Of a DNA stretch of 64,000 nucleotides, positions 1-12,236 are shown piece by piece (position 1 is the stretch's first letter; each line of letters starts with the position of its first letter). The stretch spans positions 28,481,313 to 28,545,312 of the forward strand of contig OX388312.1 in the NCBI GenBank assembly GCA_947579605.1, given 5' to 3'. The translations under genes were made by a program, and so were the position numbers. Source of the stretch: Athripsodes cinereus (lineage: Eukaryota > Arthropoda > Insecta > Trichoptera > Leptoceridae). Below the pieces are notes generated by a model. The model searched no databases and was not told the DNA's origin. It worked only from the letters and a program-made list of their open reading frames with translations.

Positions 1-342
1 TTCCATCATAGATCAAGACAACATAAAGCATAGGAGATATTTCCACGATTCAGGTTATATTTAGTCTATTGTTCTAATACAAACAATAACATAAGATACT
101 AAGAACCTTTATACGTCGTAGCATAATATAATATTATTAATATTATGCTCAACTTATAATTATACCTCAGTTTGTCTGTAGAACCAGCTAGACTCTATTG
201 TTTAGTTAAACTACCTATTTGATTGACGTGTGGATTCTCATAATATTAGCGAAGAAAAATAATACGTTTTATCTTGGTGCATCCTATTAAAAGTTATATT
301 TTATTAATACTGAAGAGAGACTCACAAGAGGGGACGTTCGAG

Positions 343-486
343 AACCACGTGGCTCGATCACGTGTAGTTAGAGAAATCAACGTGCGTGTATAATAAATTG
401 TATGAATGAAGAAGAAGCAAAAGAAGCATGTAAAGATTGATCTATATGGCGTAACGTCCTTTTTGCTACTTGGGATACGGCGTATT
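343..486 (+). mobile_element. 3' end of a LINE, 'family B' (decayed)
   Basis: Reading from about 407, the plus strand gives EEAKEACKD*SIWRNVLFAT then WDTAY. The same C-terminal pattern (acidic/Ala stretch, C-x-D-R, W-R, V-L, A-Y, T-A, stop) recurs at 46000-46165 and, on the minus strand, at 9336, 10872 and 16914. The fragment starts with an AACCACGTGG word also present at the left edge of the 46 kb copy. One stop codon and frame damage show it is dead. Clade is unassigned; the ending resembles other insect LINE reverse transcriptase C-termini. Confidence 0.6.
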
Positions 487-1324
487 TTTTTCTGTGCTAC
501 ATCTGTTTATAAAATTTATAATTTTTTTACCCTTGTAAGATTTTCAAACTTGCTATTTTGTTTTGGGATCAGTCGAATGCAATTTCGTCATGCGGTTAAC
601 AAGCCATTAGCGAGTATTCCTTTGGGCATTTCATCAGGAGTGTTATTTATAGATAGATTATTTGACGCTTCACTCAGTCTCAGAATATAACGTCTTCTAT
701 TCCCTTTTGTAAAACCCGGTAATTCAATATAGTCTTAGGGTGACTCTTATCGTGAAGCCGACCTTAACTCGCCCATTTAACACCATTATTAATACAACGA
801 TTAAATAAATGCTTGTTCTCTTGAATGTCTAAACTTTAATGACCACCAATATAAAATTCAAACTAAAAAACAAATCGTCTGAAGTTGGTCTTCATAATAA
901 GGGTAGGTAACTCAAAAGGGACATTGAAATATTGGATCTTAGATAATAATTGTCTTTTCGTCTCATCTATGTTCGCCCTGAATATTTTATAAAATATTTT
1001 CGCCCTACCATTTTGTCTATATCAATATTGGATAGCCCATTATGTGAATTATAAATGAAACAATTTCATTACTTCAAATTTTCAAGTGTCTTCTGAAGAA
1101 GACACCATACTTCAATGATTTTTAAATTTGAATTTATTTTAATAAACACTTACAAAAAATTTGGTTGTTCTAAGATAATCTTTAATTTTAAATTCTCTCT
1201 GTCTACACTTCACAGAGATAGATTAAAATGTTAGTTATTTATTAAAATAAAAAAGTACAAAATACACTTTACTAGCAAAGATTTTCAAGGCGATCAACCC
1301 CTTTACGGGACTAATTCATTAACT
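487..1324. other. Non-coding AT-rich stretch
   Basis: No exon, repeat or RNA gene was recognised. The only open frame crossing into it is the accidental continuation of the preceding LINE fragment. Confidence 0.5.
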
Positions 1325-2040
1325 ATTTATTTATTTATTTATTTATTTATTTATTCTTTTTGCACATCATCATTACATAACAGTGTTAACAAAATAATAT
1401 AAAATTTTAGAAACTAGGACGATGTGCAGTGGCGAGATTATCACTATAAAGTGATTTCTTCCATCTAACCACGACACATTGACATGAAACTAGTAAAAAC
1501 AAATTTACTTACAAAAAAACATACAAAATATCAAAACACAACAAAAAAGAAAAAAAAAACAAAATTTAAAATAATATATTTGACACACACCCAACATGTG
1601 GTAGGGATTATGGATCAGAGGAGGGGGGGGGGCTAGGGAACGGATACTGAGTTAGAAGATAGCATTTTTTCCTTAACATAAGATTTAAAGACATTGAACG
1701 ATTGTGAAACTCTATGCGAAGAAGGAAGATTATTCCAACAACGAGCACCATAAACTGAGAATGATTTCGAGAAATAATTGGTACTGTGTGTAGGAATTGC
1801 CAGAAGACGCTCGTTATTGGATCGCAATGGTAGGCCATGGCTCGCTAAATACTCGAAATTTTCTTTTAAATAATAGGGAGAAGACGTGGAATAGAGTATT
1901 TTGTAAACAAGTGATAGAATTTGAAGTTCACGTCTTTGATGCACAGTTAGCCACTTAAGATTGACTCGATACTGGGAGATATGATCAGACCTCTTGAGAT
2001 TGAAAATAAATCGGATACCATAATTCTGAAGTCTCTCAAT
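1325..2040 (-). mobile_element. 5'-truncated CR1-like LINE, 'family C', C-terminal reverse transcriptase region and 3'UTR
   Basis: The minus strand from 2040 to 1633 reads as the end of a CR1/Jockey-type polymerase: LQNYGIRFIFNL, then DHISQYRVNLKWLTVHQRR, LQILSLVYKILY, HGLPLRSNNERLLAIP, SFSVYGARCWNNLP and SQSFNVFKSYVKEKMLSS before the stop. The 'ARCWNNLP...FK' block is characteristic of the C-terminal tail of CR1/L2-like LINEs. The 3'UTR carries the GGAAGAAATCAC hairpin (minus strand near 1430-1465) and ends in (TAAA)n, read on plus as (TTTA)n at about 1326-1354. It is truncated upstream of the RT core. A sister copy lies on the plus strand at 51490-52085. Confidence 0.8.
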
Positions 2041-2106
2041 TTAACAGTTACAATAAAAAATAGACGTAAAAGAAACTTTTAAGATATTACCACTACTACT
2101 ACTGCT

Positions 2107-2292
2107 ATCCCATCACGGCATATCTTACAAGTGGGGTAGCCAGCGGACCAGCTGCATACTTAATCGATATGCAAGCTTTTTCCTCCGCTCAACATTCAGA
2201 ATGGGTGGCAAACCTCATCGCTGAATTAAAGATGTTAACAGTTTTTATTTCTTCAAACATCTGCCTTTTACAGGACACATGAAAACTTGAAC
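2107..2292 (+). repeat. Repeat S copy (dispersed short repeat)
   Basis: The consensus blocks of repeat S appear in order: CCATCACGGCATATC, then a CAAGTGGGGTAGCCAG block, AGCTGCAT, ATGCAAG, CATTCAGAATGGGTGG, CCTCATCGCTGAATT and CTGCCTTTTACAGGACAC. I count roughly 18 copies or fragments between 2 and 39 kb, in both orientations. No protein is encoded. It may be a SINE or a LINE 3' fragment; no pol III box is convincing in it. Confidence 0.65.
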
Positions 2293-2998
2293 TCCATGAA
2301 ATATTTAATATTATAAAATTCATCAATATTGTCAAAATCCCAGTGAATAATTGGGTTTTTTCTTCGCACAGAAAATTATGGTTCATTAGATCATTACTTG
2401 CAGTTATTCCAACGGAAACTCCTCTTGAGGGGGACACAGGACAGAAATAATCCTCCATTCGGAGCAATTCTACATCTAGCAATTCATCTGCTTCATAACA
2501 TTCCTAACGATCTGTTAGTAACGGAGTATTGTGAAATAGGGGAGTCCAAGCTTTTGAAAAACTTAAAGACAACAGCACATTGCTTCTTTCAGTAAACCTA
2601 TCATGGAGCATTCTTAAACCTCATTCTCGAACCTTGGTTTGGTGCCAAGACTCACAACGTCATTTATTTATTTATTATATATATAACCAACAATAAGTGA
2701 CATGACGGTTGTTACCTTTGCGTCACTCAAAGCTTACAACACACAAAATTATTTGATAATGGTACACATACATGTAAATAAACAATTATCAAACAAAACA
2801 TTCCATAAAATTTAATTCTTAAATCTATTAAATTAATCAATAAACACACTTCTTTTAAATTTGTACAACATGAGAACGGTCGAGGTTTGTCATACATACA
2901 TGGGTGCACAATCCAAATTCAAACGTAGCTTTATTCAGACAGTAACAAAAAATGTACATTTATGATTCAAGAGTTTTTGTGTTTACGCTGTGGAAATC
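2293..2998. other. Non-coding stretch with short (ATTT)n tract
   Basis: No coding signal was seen. A TTATTTATTTATTATATA tract at about 2662-2682 may be the tail of an old retroposon. Confidence 0.4.
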
Positions 2999-3241
2999 CA
3001 TTTTTAATTTCATTAAATAAAATATAAAAATATATTATTGAGCACTGTTTAATCTCCACTATGTTAGGTTAGATACCGAACGTTTTCGCCCATACTTGTA
3101 GGCATCTTTCCCTGAAGATGTTTCCCTGGAGATAATGCCTACAAGTATAGGCGAAAACGTTCGGTATCTAACCTAACATAGTGGAGATTAAACAGTGCTC
3201 AATAATATATTTTTATATTTTATTTAATAAAATTAAAAATG
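2999..3241. repeat. Long near-perfect palindrome (107-bp arms)
   Basis: Arms 2999-3105 and 3135-3241 are near-perfect reverse complements around a 29-bp spacer. Each arm contains the word ATGCCTACAAGTATAGGC (one base differs in the left arm) followed by GAAAACGTTCGG. The spacer itself has CTGAAGATG and CTGGAGATAATG. The order CTGAnGAT, short hairpin, GAAAA matches the other hammerhead-like palindromes at 47741, 50700, 60127 and 61219, so it is placed in that family. The plus strand could form an extended hairpin. Confidence 0.8.
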
Positions 3242-3318
3242 TACATATTATAGAAGAGATAGGATAGGACGATACCACAGAATTCCATACAAACCCTAGA
3301 ACCCTGACTCGTTTACAA

Positions 3319-3546
3319 AAGTGAGGCAAAAAATCAATGATTTTTTGACAGAACGGTTGGCGAAAGCGTGTGGTGTTTCCTACATTTTACGGACTATTTC
3401 TGGCATTTTTATAAAATATATCATTTTTACATTTATATAAATGTAATAGGACATTTCTTGAATTTCTTGTCGACGTTTTTAGCGACTTATCACACTTCTT
3501 TTCGCCAACCGTTCTGTCAAAAGTGCCGAAAAATGGTACCTCACTT
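3319..3546. mobile_element. MITE-like inverted-repeat element
   Basis: Terminal inverted repeats of about 45 bp (3319-3365 and 3500-3546) share AAGTGAGG at the ends and TTTTGACAGAACGGTTGG with GCGAAA inside. The interior is AT-rich and codes for nothing recognisable. No clear target-site duplication was resolved, so the superfamily is unknown. Confidence 0.65.
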
Positions 3547-4092
3547 TATTGCAATGAAAATATATACGAGTGCTCCATCTAGGTATTATAAATAAAAATC
3601 TATGGACGATACAGGCATTAAACACAGTCCTAACGCCCTCCAAAATCTAATAGATAGGTATTTTTTTTATAATATTTAATTGATTAATTATGTAATTAGT
3701 TAGACATCAAAAGGATGATGACGATGATGACAGATGAGCGAATAAAGGGATGACAAGTCCCTAGAGACTAGTCGCAGAGAACTGAGTGAGTAGTAAGCGT
3801 GTCGTATCATCTCAAGTTACTTTTGACAGGTCAACTTGTCATTCCAATATGTCGCACAGTCGATGTTTATATAGGTAGGTACTATCAGTAAACGTTACTT
3901 AACGTTGTTACACTTAATTTCACATTCATTATCGCTACACTGTTGTGACACATGACGCAGCATTGTGTGAGCATCCCCTCTGCTATTCCCTGGAGGATTG
4001 CAGCAGAGATTATTGTCAATTATTATTGTTAAACGGTGTAATTTAACAATATTTCAAACCACAAGATCGAAAAAAATTTCATATCTATGTAT
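3547..4092. other. Non-coding stretch
   Basis: No exon, tRNA or clear repeat seen; a short GATGATGACGATGATGACAG run lies at about 3713-3732. Confidence 0.4.
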
Positions 4093-4240
4093 GCCACCAC
4101 TGTATTTTCTACAAGTTGGGTAGTCAGCGAACTAACTTCATGTAATAAACATGCAAGGTGTCTCCATTCCGACAAAAATTTAAGACATTAAGGATGGATT
4201 TAAAACAATAAGTATGCACCTCATCGCTAAATTGAAAATG
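4093..4240 (+). repeat. Repeat S copy, diverged
   Basis: Matches to repeat S: CTACAAGTTGGGTAGTCAGC, CATGTAATAAACATGCAAG, AAGACATTAAGGATGG and CCTCATCGCTAAATT. It has an internal insertion before the last block. Confidence 0.55.
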
Positions 4241-4308
4241 AATAAAATTAGAAGGCATTATTGGAACCTATGAACGATATACCTGTTCGTGTTTTGCTAA
4301 AATAACTG

Positions 4309-4385
4309 CACCCGTAGTCAAAACACATTTTAACGATATGTAGTCGTTCGACTATAGACGACTTTGCGAAGTTTTCTTTTAAATT
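4309..4385. mobile_element. One end of a MITE ('GTCAAAACACATTTTAA' family)
   Basis: GTAGTCAAAACACATTTTAA, followed by CGTTCGACTATAGACGACTT, also occurs at 45869-45996, and the first part resembles the termini of the full palindromic MITE at 16663-16847. Only one end is present here, so this is a remnant. Confidence 0.5.
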
Positions 4386-5797
4386 CATCATTTTTCAATA
4401 AGGAAAGCAAAAAATAAACAATCATGCTTATGCCAGTAATGGTTATAATTGTGCGAAAATACATAATTTAAACCTTTATTGTGATCAAATAACATAATTT
4501 ACCGGGCAATTAAAATACTCCCATACACGTTTGTATGAAATTGAAACTGTCAAGTTAGTTCGTGGAGCGCACCACCAGAGGGCATACGTTTCGCTTTACT
4601 AGCATATTAAAAAAATCACGGACGAAATAGCAATTACATTTTAGTATTATTACTTTCTTACGACGATACATTTTTCAAATTTAAATTCTAAGTAAGTTCT
4701 TTTCATTTCCTATATTCCTCCCGTGTATTTTATATCTCGCCGTACCGTTGTATATATTTTTTATCCATTTCAAGTTATGAAAAAGTAAAATATTATTATA
4801 AGGTACGATATAAATTTAGTACAAAAAAACTTATTTAATTTCCTTTTTTTTTCAAACGTTTCACTAAGGTAGATTTTCCTCATTATTTTGTTGCTTCCCA
4901 CCGTTTCCAATGTGATTCCTTTTAATTCCGCTTTGCTTCGCTTCCCAATCGATACATTGTGCTTCCTATTTATTTCATTTCGCTTCCCAAATGATACATT
5001 TTAAAAACTGATTCGGGCTGCCTCGGTACGGGCTCATGCCCAGTTAGATAGATTTTTATTACATGTTATATTTTAAATACTGTCCAATAAATAAATTTTG
5101 CTTTAAATATATTTTGTTTTCCACGTTATTATCGCTTTTATATTTAGAATCCTCTCCATAGAATAGGTCTTCTACTTTTTTTATGAAAGTTTCAATTGTA
5201 TTTGCGAGACTTTCAAAGACTTACAGAGAGAACTCCATGGAATATACATACTTACTGCAGTTTTGAAAAAACAGCTTTCTGAATTGATTTTAAAATGTTA
5301 TTTTGTGTCATTCATTTTATTTCGTTTCCATAATAATGACGGAAAAGGCGTAAATTGGAATTAAAAATGTTACGCGACGGTAAATGACGTTTAAGTAGAG
5401 TTTATTTTTATAATAACGTCAGTTTTGCCTTATAACAGCTTACAGCAATACTCATTAGGGTGACCATTAATCTTAACTTGACGCCTGGTCACCGTGAAAG
5501 CTAAGTGTTCATTGCTCATATTTTTATTGTGTACAAGACCCTGTTACTTATTTTTATTATTATCATTATTTCTAGAACTAGTGTTACATTACTTAGTTCC
5601 ACCAGAACCTCATTATACAAAGAACGAATATAAACATGAACTCCGTGTTGTAAAGATGGTGGTTATCGTAAAATCGAATTTTTATTTCTTTAGTAAAATT
5701 TTCTTACGAAGTTATCGAATTATCGAGAAATTATAATTTCATCTTACTATCCTGCACGATTTAATGAATTAACACTTAATTGGTTCATTACTACTAT
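4386..5797. other. Non-coding AT-rich stretch
   Basis: I see no exon or recognised repeat family here. Short open frames have no recognisable domain and sit in low-complexity sequence. Confidence 0.5.
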
Positions 5798-6030
5798 ACC
5801 ATCGCAGCATACTCCATAAGCAGGGTTACCAGTAGACCAACTGCTTGTAATAAATATGCATTTGGTCCTCTCTATTACAATAAAATATAAGAATGCATCC
5901 TCATCGCTGAATCAAGACTGAATTGACATTGCTGAAACAAATGTTAAATGTTAATTAAATGTGAGGTTTTACGGAAACATTTTCCTTATAGGACACTTGA
6001 AAACATACAAAAAAGAGTGGGAGACCTATT
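5798..6030 (+). repeat. Repeat S copy, long form
   Basis: Contains the ACCATCGCAGCATACTCCAT start, TGTAATAAATATGC, CTCATCGCTGAATC and, about 70 bp further on, TAGGACACTTGAAAAC and AGAGTGGGAGACC. The last two words show that repeat S extends past its usual end. Confidence 0.6.
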
Positions 6031-6259
6031 TAAAAAAAAAAAACATATTTATCGAGAGTTTAATCAGTGTCTACATTTTTTGTTATTCTCATATTTTGTT
6101 TGTCGATAGAATAGAATGTCTAACCTGGAAATGCCTGAAGACATCCATATTTTTTATATTAAGCCATATTAGAATCATTTACGACATTTAACACCATCCA
6201 TCCTTAATGCCATGCATACTTGTTTTCGCACAGAAAGGACGATTTGTGTATATTTTTTT

Positions 6260-6315
6260 TATGCAACAAAAAAAATCTGCGACTACCCCACACGTAGGAC
6301 ATACCGTGATAATAT
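6260..6315 (-). repeat. Repeat S fragment
   Basis: ACTACCCCACACGTAGGACA and ATACCGTGATAATA are the reverse complement of the 5' end of repeat S. It is short and isolated. Confidence 0.4.
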
Positions 6316-8289
6316 GAACGAACAACTGAATTTTTCTGTCAAGTTCGATAAATCAACATATTTTTATCGATATTTCGAGAAGTGACATTTCGAAGCCTTT
6401 ATGAATTTTAATCCTCTACCTACATCTATATTATAATGAGTTCACCTGCGCCTATTATTTATTTAGCTTGTTGCATGTCACACGATACAAAACACTATAA
6501 TGTAGTAGTAATTCTGACAGCAAAAGTCATAATAATACGTGTATTGTACCTATAAAATATATTATCAATAGCATCACTCATGCTCGAGTTGGGGGGAAAT
6601 AAATAACATAATGCGATTATAGCGCAATAATATAGAATGATAGAATACCTAGATATCAACATAATAACAGCATTGCAAAGTAAACAACTGAAATCACTTA
6701 TATCAATCCCTACAGAGCTAGTTATTGAAGGAAATCTGACAGAATAAAAATGCTAACTCGATTAATCGTGCACTTGACGGAATATTTTAGATTTTACTTA
6801 ACCTCTTTCTTAGGTATTTCCAAATGCTTTATTTCCAAATTTCTAAGGTACTTCCAAGGAGCTAGTCCCAAACACAAATATATTTTGTTGTATTATGGGT
6901 ACTAACGCATATTTACAATTCACCAAACCCATATCCATGTAGGTAACTCTCAGATCCAAGACAATTAGAAAAAAGGAATTCTTCATTTTGTCCTGGCTGG
7001 AAATTGAAACTGGGATAAAATAAAATATGATATGGACAAAACTCACGTAACAAACGTGTAATTTGTCCTCTCCGTGTCCAAAAAAGTAAAAACAATCAGA
7101 ATGGGTGACATACCTTACCGCTGATTTGAAGATGTTCGAATTCAAATATTTTTTTAAAAATAATAATAACATTAAATCGGTGCATTTAACACAATTATAC
7201 TTTTTTTTTATATTTGACCCTCGAAAGTGAGCAGTGCTTGTGTTGGTTACGTTATAAGTATGTTTTGAACATTAAAATCCATTCCACAAGTGGTAGGCTT
7301 TTATGCAAAACCGAAGCTTTTTCTTATCATTCTAAGTTAATGTAGTATCTTTACTTAGAGTAACAGAAGTATGGTCATATCATTATTGTATGTAGAGTAT
7401 ATTTTACGTAGTTGTTCCTGACTACTTGGTGTTCAGACATTCTGAATAATCGTCCGACCCTCCGTAGCTTAAACTTCAGCCATATTTCAAACCTTCACCC
7501 TTCCTTATAATTCTTAAGTCTTCTTTCCCTATACCATCCTTTCCAACTTGTCTGACTGACTTTTCCTACTTATTCAAAAGTTTTTAAATAAAACATTGCA
7601 AAAAAAAGAAATACAAATAAATACAACGGTGCATTTTGTGCTTGTTTTTTTTTCTTCCGTTTACTTTTGCCAAATTGTTTCTTTTTTCAGGTGGTGTGAA
7701 CATGGAAGTATTTTACAATTTTTTTATGGGTACTGCAATTTATTTAAAAACATCAAAAAACTTTTTGCAAATGTTCAACAGTTTCATATTTTTCAAAAGC
7801 TTTTATTTTTAAAACAAAACTTAAAATCTTGTGGTTCCTGAGTAGAATAATTATATCACTCACAATTGTGCAAATATTTCCTGGGGTTCCGTTCAATTCC
7901 TGACAGAATCATTTGCAACCTTTTCTTTCTTTAAACAATTCTACATGTTCATATTTTTCAGGTTTTCGATATTTTCTTGGTCCTCCCATATTCTTTACTA
8001 AACAATCTTAGGCATTTATCTGCTTCGAAATACGGAACTAGACCATTGCCAGTTCAACTCAGAGACTTTGTCAATAAAATCTACAACATTCTTTTATAGA
8101 TACCTTTTTGAAAAAACATTTTATCATAACTCAACTGCTTTGCATACCTTTAACTTTATTATAGTGCTATCATTATTTTGCTCGTATTGTATGTACATAC
8201 TAACCTACATATTCCATTACAAGTTATTTCACTTCTTATAAAAAAAATATGATATTGCAAGGGAAAGCTTGCAACAAGACTATAAACAA
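6316..8289. other. Non-coding stretch with scattered repeat fragments
   Basis: At about 6855-6915 the words GAGCTAGTCCCAAAC and GTATTATGGGTACTAACGC recur at 41384-41434, marking an unnamed dispersed repeat. A repeat S scrap (AGAATGGGTGACATACC) lies at about 7098-7140. Nothing else was recognised. Confidence 0.4.
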
Positions 8290-8412
8290 GTCTAATATCA
8301 AAAGTAAGGAACATTTGTTGCAAAAATTAAAACATTTCTATTGTATAAAATACACCACATTCAAATTTGCACGACGAGATAATCGCGAATAAAGCGCGAT
8401 TAATCCCAACTA
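8290..8412 (-). mobile_element. LINE 3' tail with conserved hairpin
   Basis: The minus strand reads GGGTTAGTTGGGATTAATCG, then a loop and CGCGATTATCTCGTC. This is the hairpin tail found at 9594, 24645, 33722 and 42526, here with an extended stem AATCGCG/CGCGATT. Only the tail is present. Confidence 0.5.
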
Positions 8413-9335
8413 ACCCTAAAATACAAAACATATTCACTCTGTTGGTATTTAGGTAGTAGAATGCCATTATAAAATTTAAAAAAAATCCTTTTAAATGTTT
8501 TTTTTTATCGAGAGAGACGTCTTTCGTCTCATTTCCTGCTGAGACCGCCTTGGCCAAAAGCCGTTATGGTCTCAGTGCAGGGTGATATTTTGGGTATAAT
8601 TATAATAAGAAGAAACAAACGAAACGAATCAATTGTATAATCATTAATTAATAAAAAAGTGTGTATTAATAAAAAAAAAATGTTTTTAGATTCCTGCCAA
8701 GTTGGAAAATACACAAAACGTTACGGATTATATTGAAAATATAGGAAAAATGACATTTGTTTTTAATTACAACACAAAAAAAATAAAACATATATAACAA
8801 AATATATATTTTTTACTTATAATACAAAAAATATATACAATGAACTCTTATAAAATAAGCATACATATATACAGTCCCATATATGCATTTATATAAAACA
8901 AAAAGAAGAGATTTAATATCATAAAAAAGTACAAAAAAGAGAAGGGAAGGGGGCAGTAGTGATGGTTTCAGAGGCTGAGTTTGAAAGACGTCAAACACTA
9001 GAAATATTAGTTATACATATTTGATAATAGTTCATTTTTATTTGATACATTTTACAATGTGTTGCTATTGCTGCCCCACTAGGTATAGTGCACCTGTATT
9101 ATTATTATAATTTATTATATAGCTATCGCTCCATGGCTACCGTAACGTTACACTATGAATAATGTAAATGTTGTGTATCTTATTGCCTGCCCCGTGAGAT
9201 TTATTGATACTGCATACGGATTTATAACGTATATTAATTTCTCCCAGTCAATACTACACTGTTTTCTTCTTCCTGAGATACAAATCCGATTCGACCACAC
9301 GTATTCGTGAAAAAATACTATAATTTATCCTGACA
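8413..9335. other. Non-coding AT-rich stretch
   Basis: Nothing recognised except GAGAGAGACGTCTTTCGTCT at about 8510-8529, which has a near match (GAGAGAGACGTTTTTCGTCT) at about 31790-31809. Confidence 0.4.
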
Positions 9336-9480
9336 CCGTATCCCAAGTGGGGTAGACTAAAAGAATGGAACGCCATATTGAGATCTATCCTTACATACTT
9401 TTTTCGCTTCTCCTGTATCCATGCAATTTCTCATATACGCACGTCGATCTCTCTCAATCAACGCTTTAAAAATTAACCTT
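9336..9480 (-). mobile_element. LINE 'family B' 3' end
   Basis: The plus strand shows CCGTATCCCAAGTGGGGTAG and AATGGAACGCCAT, and later TCTCATATACGCACGTCGAT. These are the reverse complement of the family B C-terminus and preceding sequence (compare 46000-46165). Confidence 0.55.
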
Positions 9481-9593
9481 TTTTACTATTCTTCATTCAT
9501 TCGTTGGAAAAACTGAGACAGTATGTTTATTTTTTTTTCTCTATATCATCACTGTATCACCCAAAAGTAGAGTAGTAAGTAGAATTATTATTT

Positions 9594-9730
9594 TATTTAT
9601 TTATTCATTCTTTACTGTACATTGATTGAAAACAATTACATAAAAGGTATACATTCAAATTAAATACAATCAATATACAGAGGGCGAGTTTATCGCAAAG
9701 GCGCGATCTCTTCCAACTAACCCAATTTTA
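9594..9730 (-). mobile_element. LINE 3' tail with hairpin and (AAATA)n end
   Basis: The minus strand has GGGTTAGTTGGAAGAGATCG, a short loop and TTTGCGATAAACTCGCC, ending in an AAATAAATAAAAT tract (plus 9594-9612). The stem is ATCGC/GCGAT. Confidence 0.6.
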
Positions 9731-9749
9731 AAATTACTAATTTCAATAA

Positions 9750-9835
9750 ACATGCAAGGCGTCTTCTGTATGCCAATAAAATATAAGATATTCAGGACGG
9801 TTGGCATACCTCATCGCTTAATAATGGGTTTAATT
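9750..9835 (+). repeat. Repeat S 3' half
   Basis: CAATAAACATGCAAGGCGTC, AAAATATAAGATATTCAGGA and CATACCTCATCGCTTAAT match the second half of repeat S. Confidence 0.5.
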
Positions 9836-10871
9836 CGTGATGCAAATATTTATTTTATTTGTTATCAATAAAACACTGTTTTACTTTTCACTATTGATTT
9901 ATTATTACTCAAGCGCTTTCGTCAAGTTAGCTTGACATTTTCAAGAGAACTAATTACAAGAAACATTTTTCTCAAACTCTAGATCATTTATTTTATTCTT
10001 TACCATGTGTGTGTGTGTGTTTTGGTTGTAAGTCACTATCAATCTTAATTTGATAGTAACCTAAGAAGTCGAAAGACGTCTTTCTCGCATTGCTTAATCT
10101 GTAGTTGAACGAAATGCTTACTTTAATGTATCCAGTTATGGAATTCTACTACTTGTGTACCAATACTATAAATAAAAAAGAATAACAAACTTTTTTATGA
10201 AATTAATCACTCTAGACAGCAAATAATGCTGATATTTAATTGGGTCAGCGTTCCGTCTTCTCTGCCTACCCTGCAATGTGTGCAACTCAGAATGCATTAT
10301 TATTTTCATTCGTTCATTCATTAATTCTCTATGATGTATTGTTGCCGAGAATAGAACGTTTTCTCTATGGTATTCAATTACGTGTACCATATTATTATGA
10401 ATATATGTATGTACATAGAAATGTAAGCACACTTTCACAGTATTTATAAACCTATATCTACGTTCTGAAATACCTACATATTTCAAATATAACATTATAT
10501 CAACGTTGAGGTAGTCTAATGGGAAATAAGAGAGATGTACCTTATGAATTCTCGAGAAATGAAAGTGATTCGATTTTTAAAAACAATATTTTTTTATTTA
10601 TATTCCAACGCGTGATATGTCTGTTTCTCTTATCATCGGTGGTCTCACTTTCTCAAATTTCTCTTTTAATAACTGCTTGTATTATAAAACCATGAAATAG
10701 AATCGTTTCCATATATTTTCGAGATTAATGATCGGACAAAAAGATTTATGTCAATTATTCTCGCGTTATCGAGAAAAAAATGTGAAAAAAAATGTTTTTC
10801 AGATTCTTTTGTTTTTATAACTATTTTAACTGTTTAAAACTGGAAACAAACACACACTTTCTCTTATCATC
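9836..10871. other. Non-coding stretch
   Basis: A (GT)n run of about 8 units sits near 10005-10020. At about 10240-10285 the words CAGCGTTCCGTCTTCTCTGC and CTACCCTG may be another scrap of LINE family B (W/Q-R-S-V, S-A-Y-P). No gene. Confidence 0.4.
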
Positions 10872-11020
10872 GAAAGTATCCCAAGTGGTGTAGGTAAAGA
10901 GGACGGAGCGCCACACAGCCACATTCATGCGAATTCATACAATTTCTCATATACGCACACCAATTTCTCTTTCGCAAAACTCGGGTGTCTTTGAAAATTT
11001 GACCCACGTGATCAATTCAT
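10872..11020 (-). mobile_element. LINE 'family B' 3' end
   Basis: Read on the minus strand: NVAVWRSVLFTYTTWDT, matching the C-terminus of family B, preceded by the ATACGCACACCAATTTCTCT block in reverse complement. Non-functional fragment. Confidence 0.6.
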
Positions 11021-12169
11021 TCATCCGCGCTCCTCACACCCCCTCTTTCAGAACCGAAAAATATTTATCAATAAAAAAATGTTAATTCACCTGTAAAATA
11101 AGAAACATCTTCATTCGGCGATGTTTTTAATCATTCGTCATAAATATTGAATTTGCACTAATAATAGCACAGCGAAGATTTATGTTTCATTCGACCAATG
11201 AATCAGCTGTCTAGACATATTATTTTTTTATAATACAGACGATAGATGCATAATCAGTCCTTCTCGATATTTCTCGTACCATCGAGAAACTATTTTTTGA
11301 GACCTACACTATACCTTATATTGTAGACTTTTCTAATGCATAGGGATGTTTTAATAATATGTACGGGTATGCATGTTTGTACCCATATACCAATGAAAAT
11401 GCATTTTTATCACAATACGTTATTCCAATTCATTGATCGAACAATAAAAATATCTGCAAAGATTTTCTTTTGTTGAAATAAATGTATTTCAATAATGGAT
11501 TCCCTTTTCAACTTTTGCATTCATCTGCTTTCAGAGCACTAAATAACATATTATTGTTGAATTCAAATTCTTTTGTATTATTATATCAGAACGTACCAGG
11601 CCCGTTTTCAATAGTTTTGTTATAATTATCTGTTGTTTTTTCAGAATTTCTTTATTTTCTTCAGATAGTCGATTGATTATCTCTCATTGAGATGATGATT
11701 TCTTTCTTTGGCGCCATTTTACGATATTTCAAACGTCTTAAGAGCGCTGATAAAAAGAGCGACATTCATTTTTCAGTTTCAGATCGCTAGACATCCTATT
11801 CACGTCACAGGACTTGCAACGGTGAAAGCCCTATCATGGAAATGGCATATCAATGGACATTGCTGATGATCCAAGCGCTCTGCGGCAGAATCCGGGACAA
11901 AAGGCTGAAAGTTGGGGTCCAAATCAATGCGTATCGAAGCTTTCTTGTAGTTTTCAGTTGATTTTTAGAACTTTGGTCTTTCAGGCCCCTGTTGGTGTTA
12001 TGCAATAGATTTTATCTTCAATTCTTAGACATATTTTATAAAATGCATATTTTACAAAATGGTTGATCTTACAATCTGGATCTGTCGAAGTAATTTTCAA
12101 AATTTGCCCAAGTATTTGTCGAAACTGAATATTTTATTTTTGTATTTGCATGAATAGGATAATCTGCAT
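11021..12169. other. Non-coding stretch with an unexplained higher-GC patch
   Basis: Most is AT-rich. About 11740-11945 is GC-richer than its surroundings and fits no repeat family seen elsewhere in the window. Translations on both strands are broken and unrecognised. Confidence 0.4.
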
Positions 12170-12236
12170 ATTTTGTACATGAAGTTGGTTCGATGGCTAC
12201 CCCGCTTATGGGATATACTGTGATGGTATAATAGTA
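12170..12236 (-). repeat. Repeat S 5' fragment
   Basis: GGCTACCCCGCTTATGGGAT then ATACTGTGATGGTATA is the reverse complement of the repeat S start. Confidence 0.5.

Noticed and set aside
406..690. 94-codon open frame starting MKKKQKKHVK
   Set aside because: It overlaps LINE family B sequence in the wrong frame and runs into low-complexity DNA.
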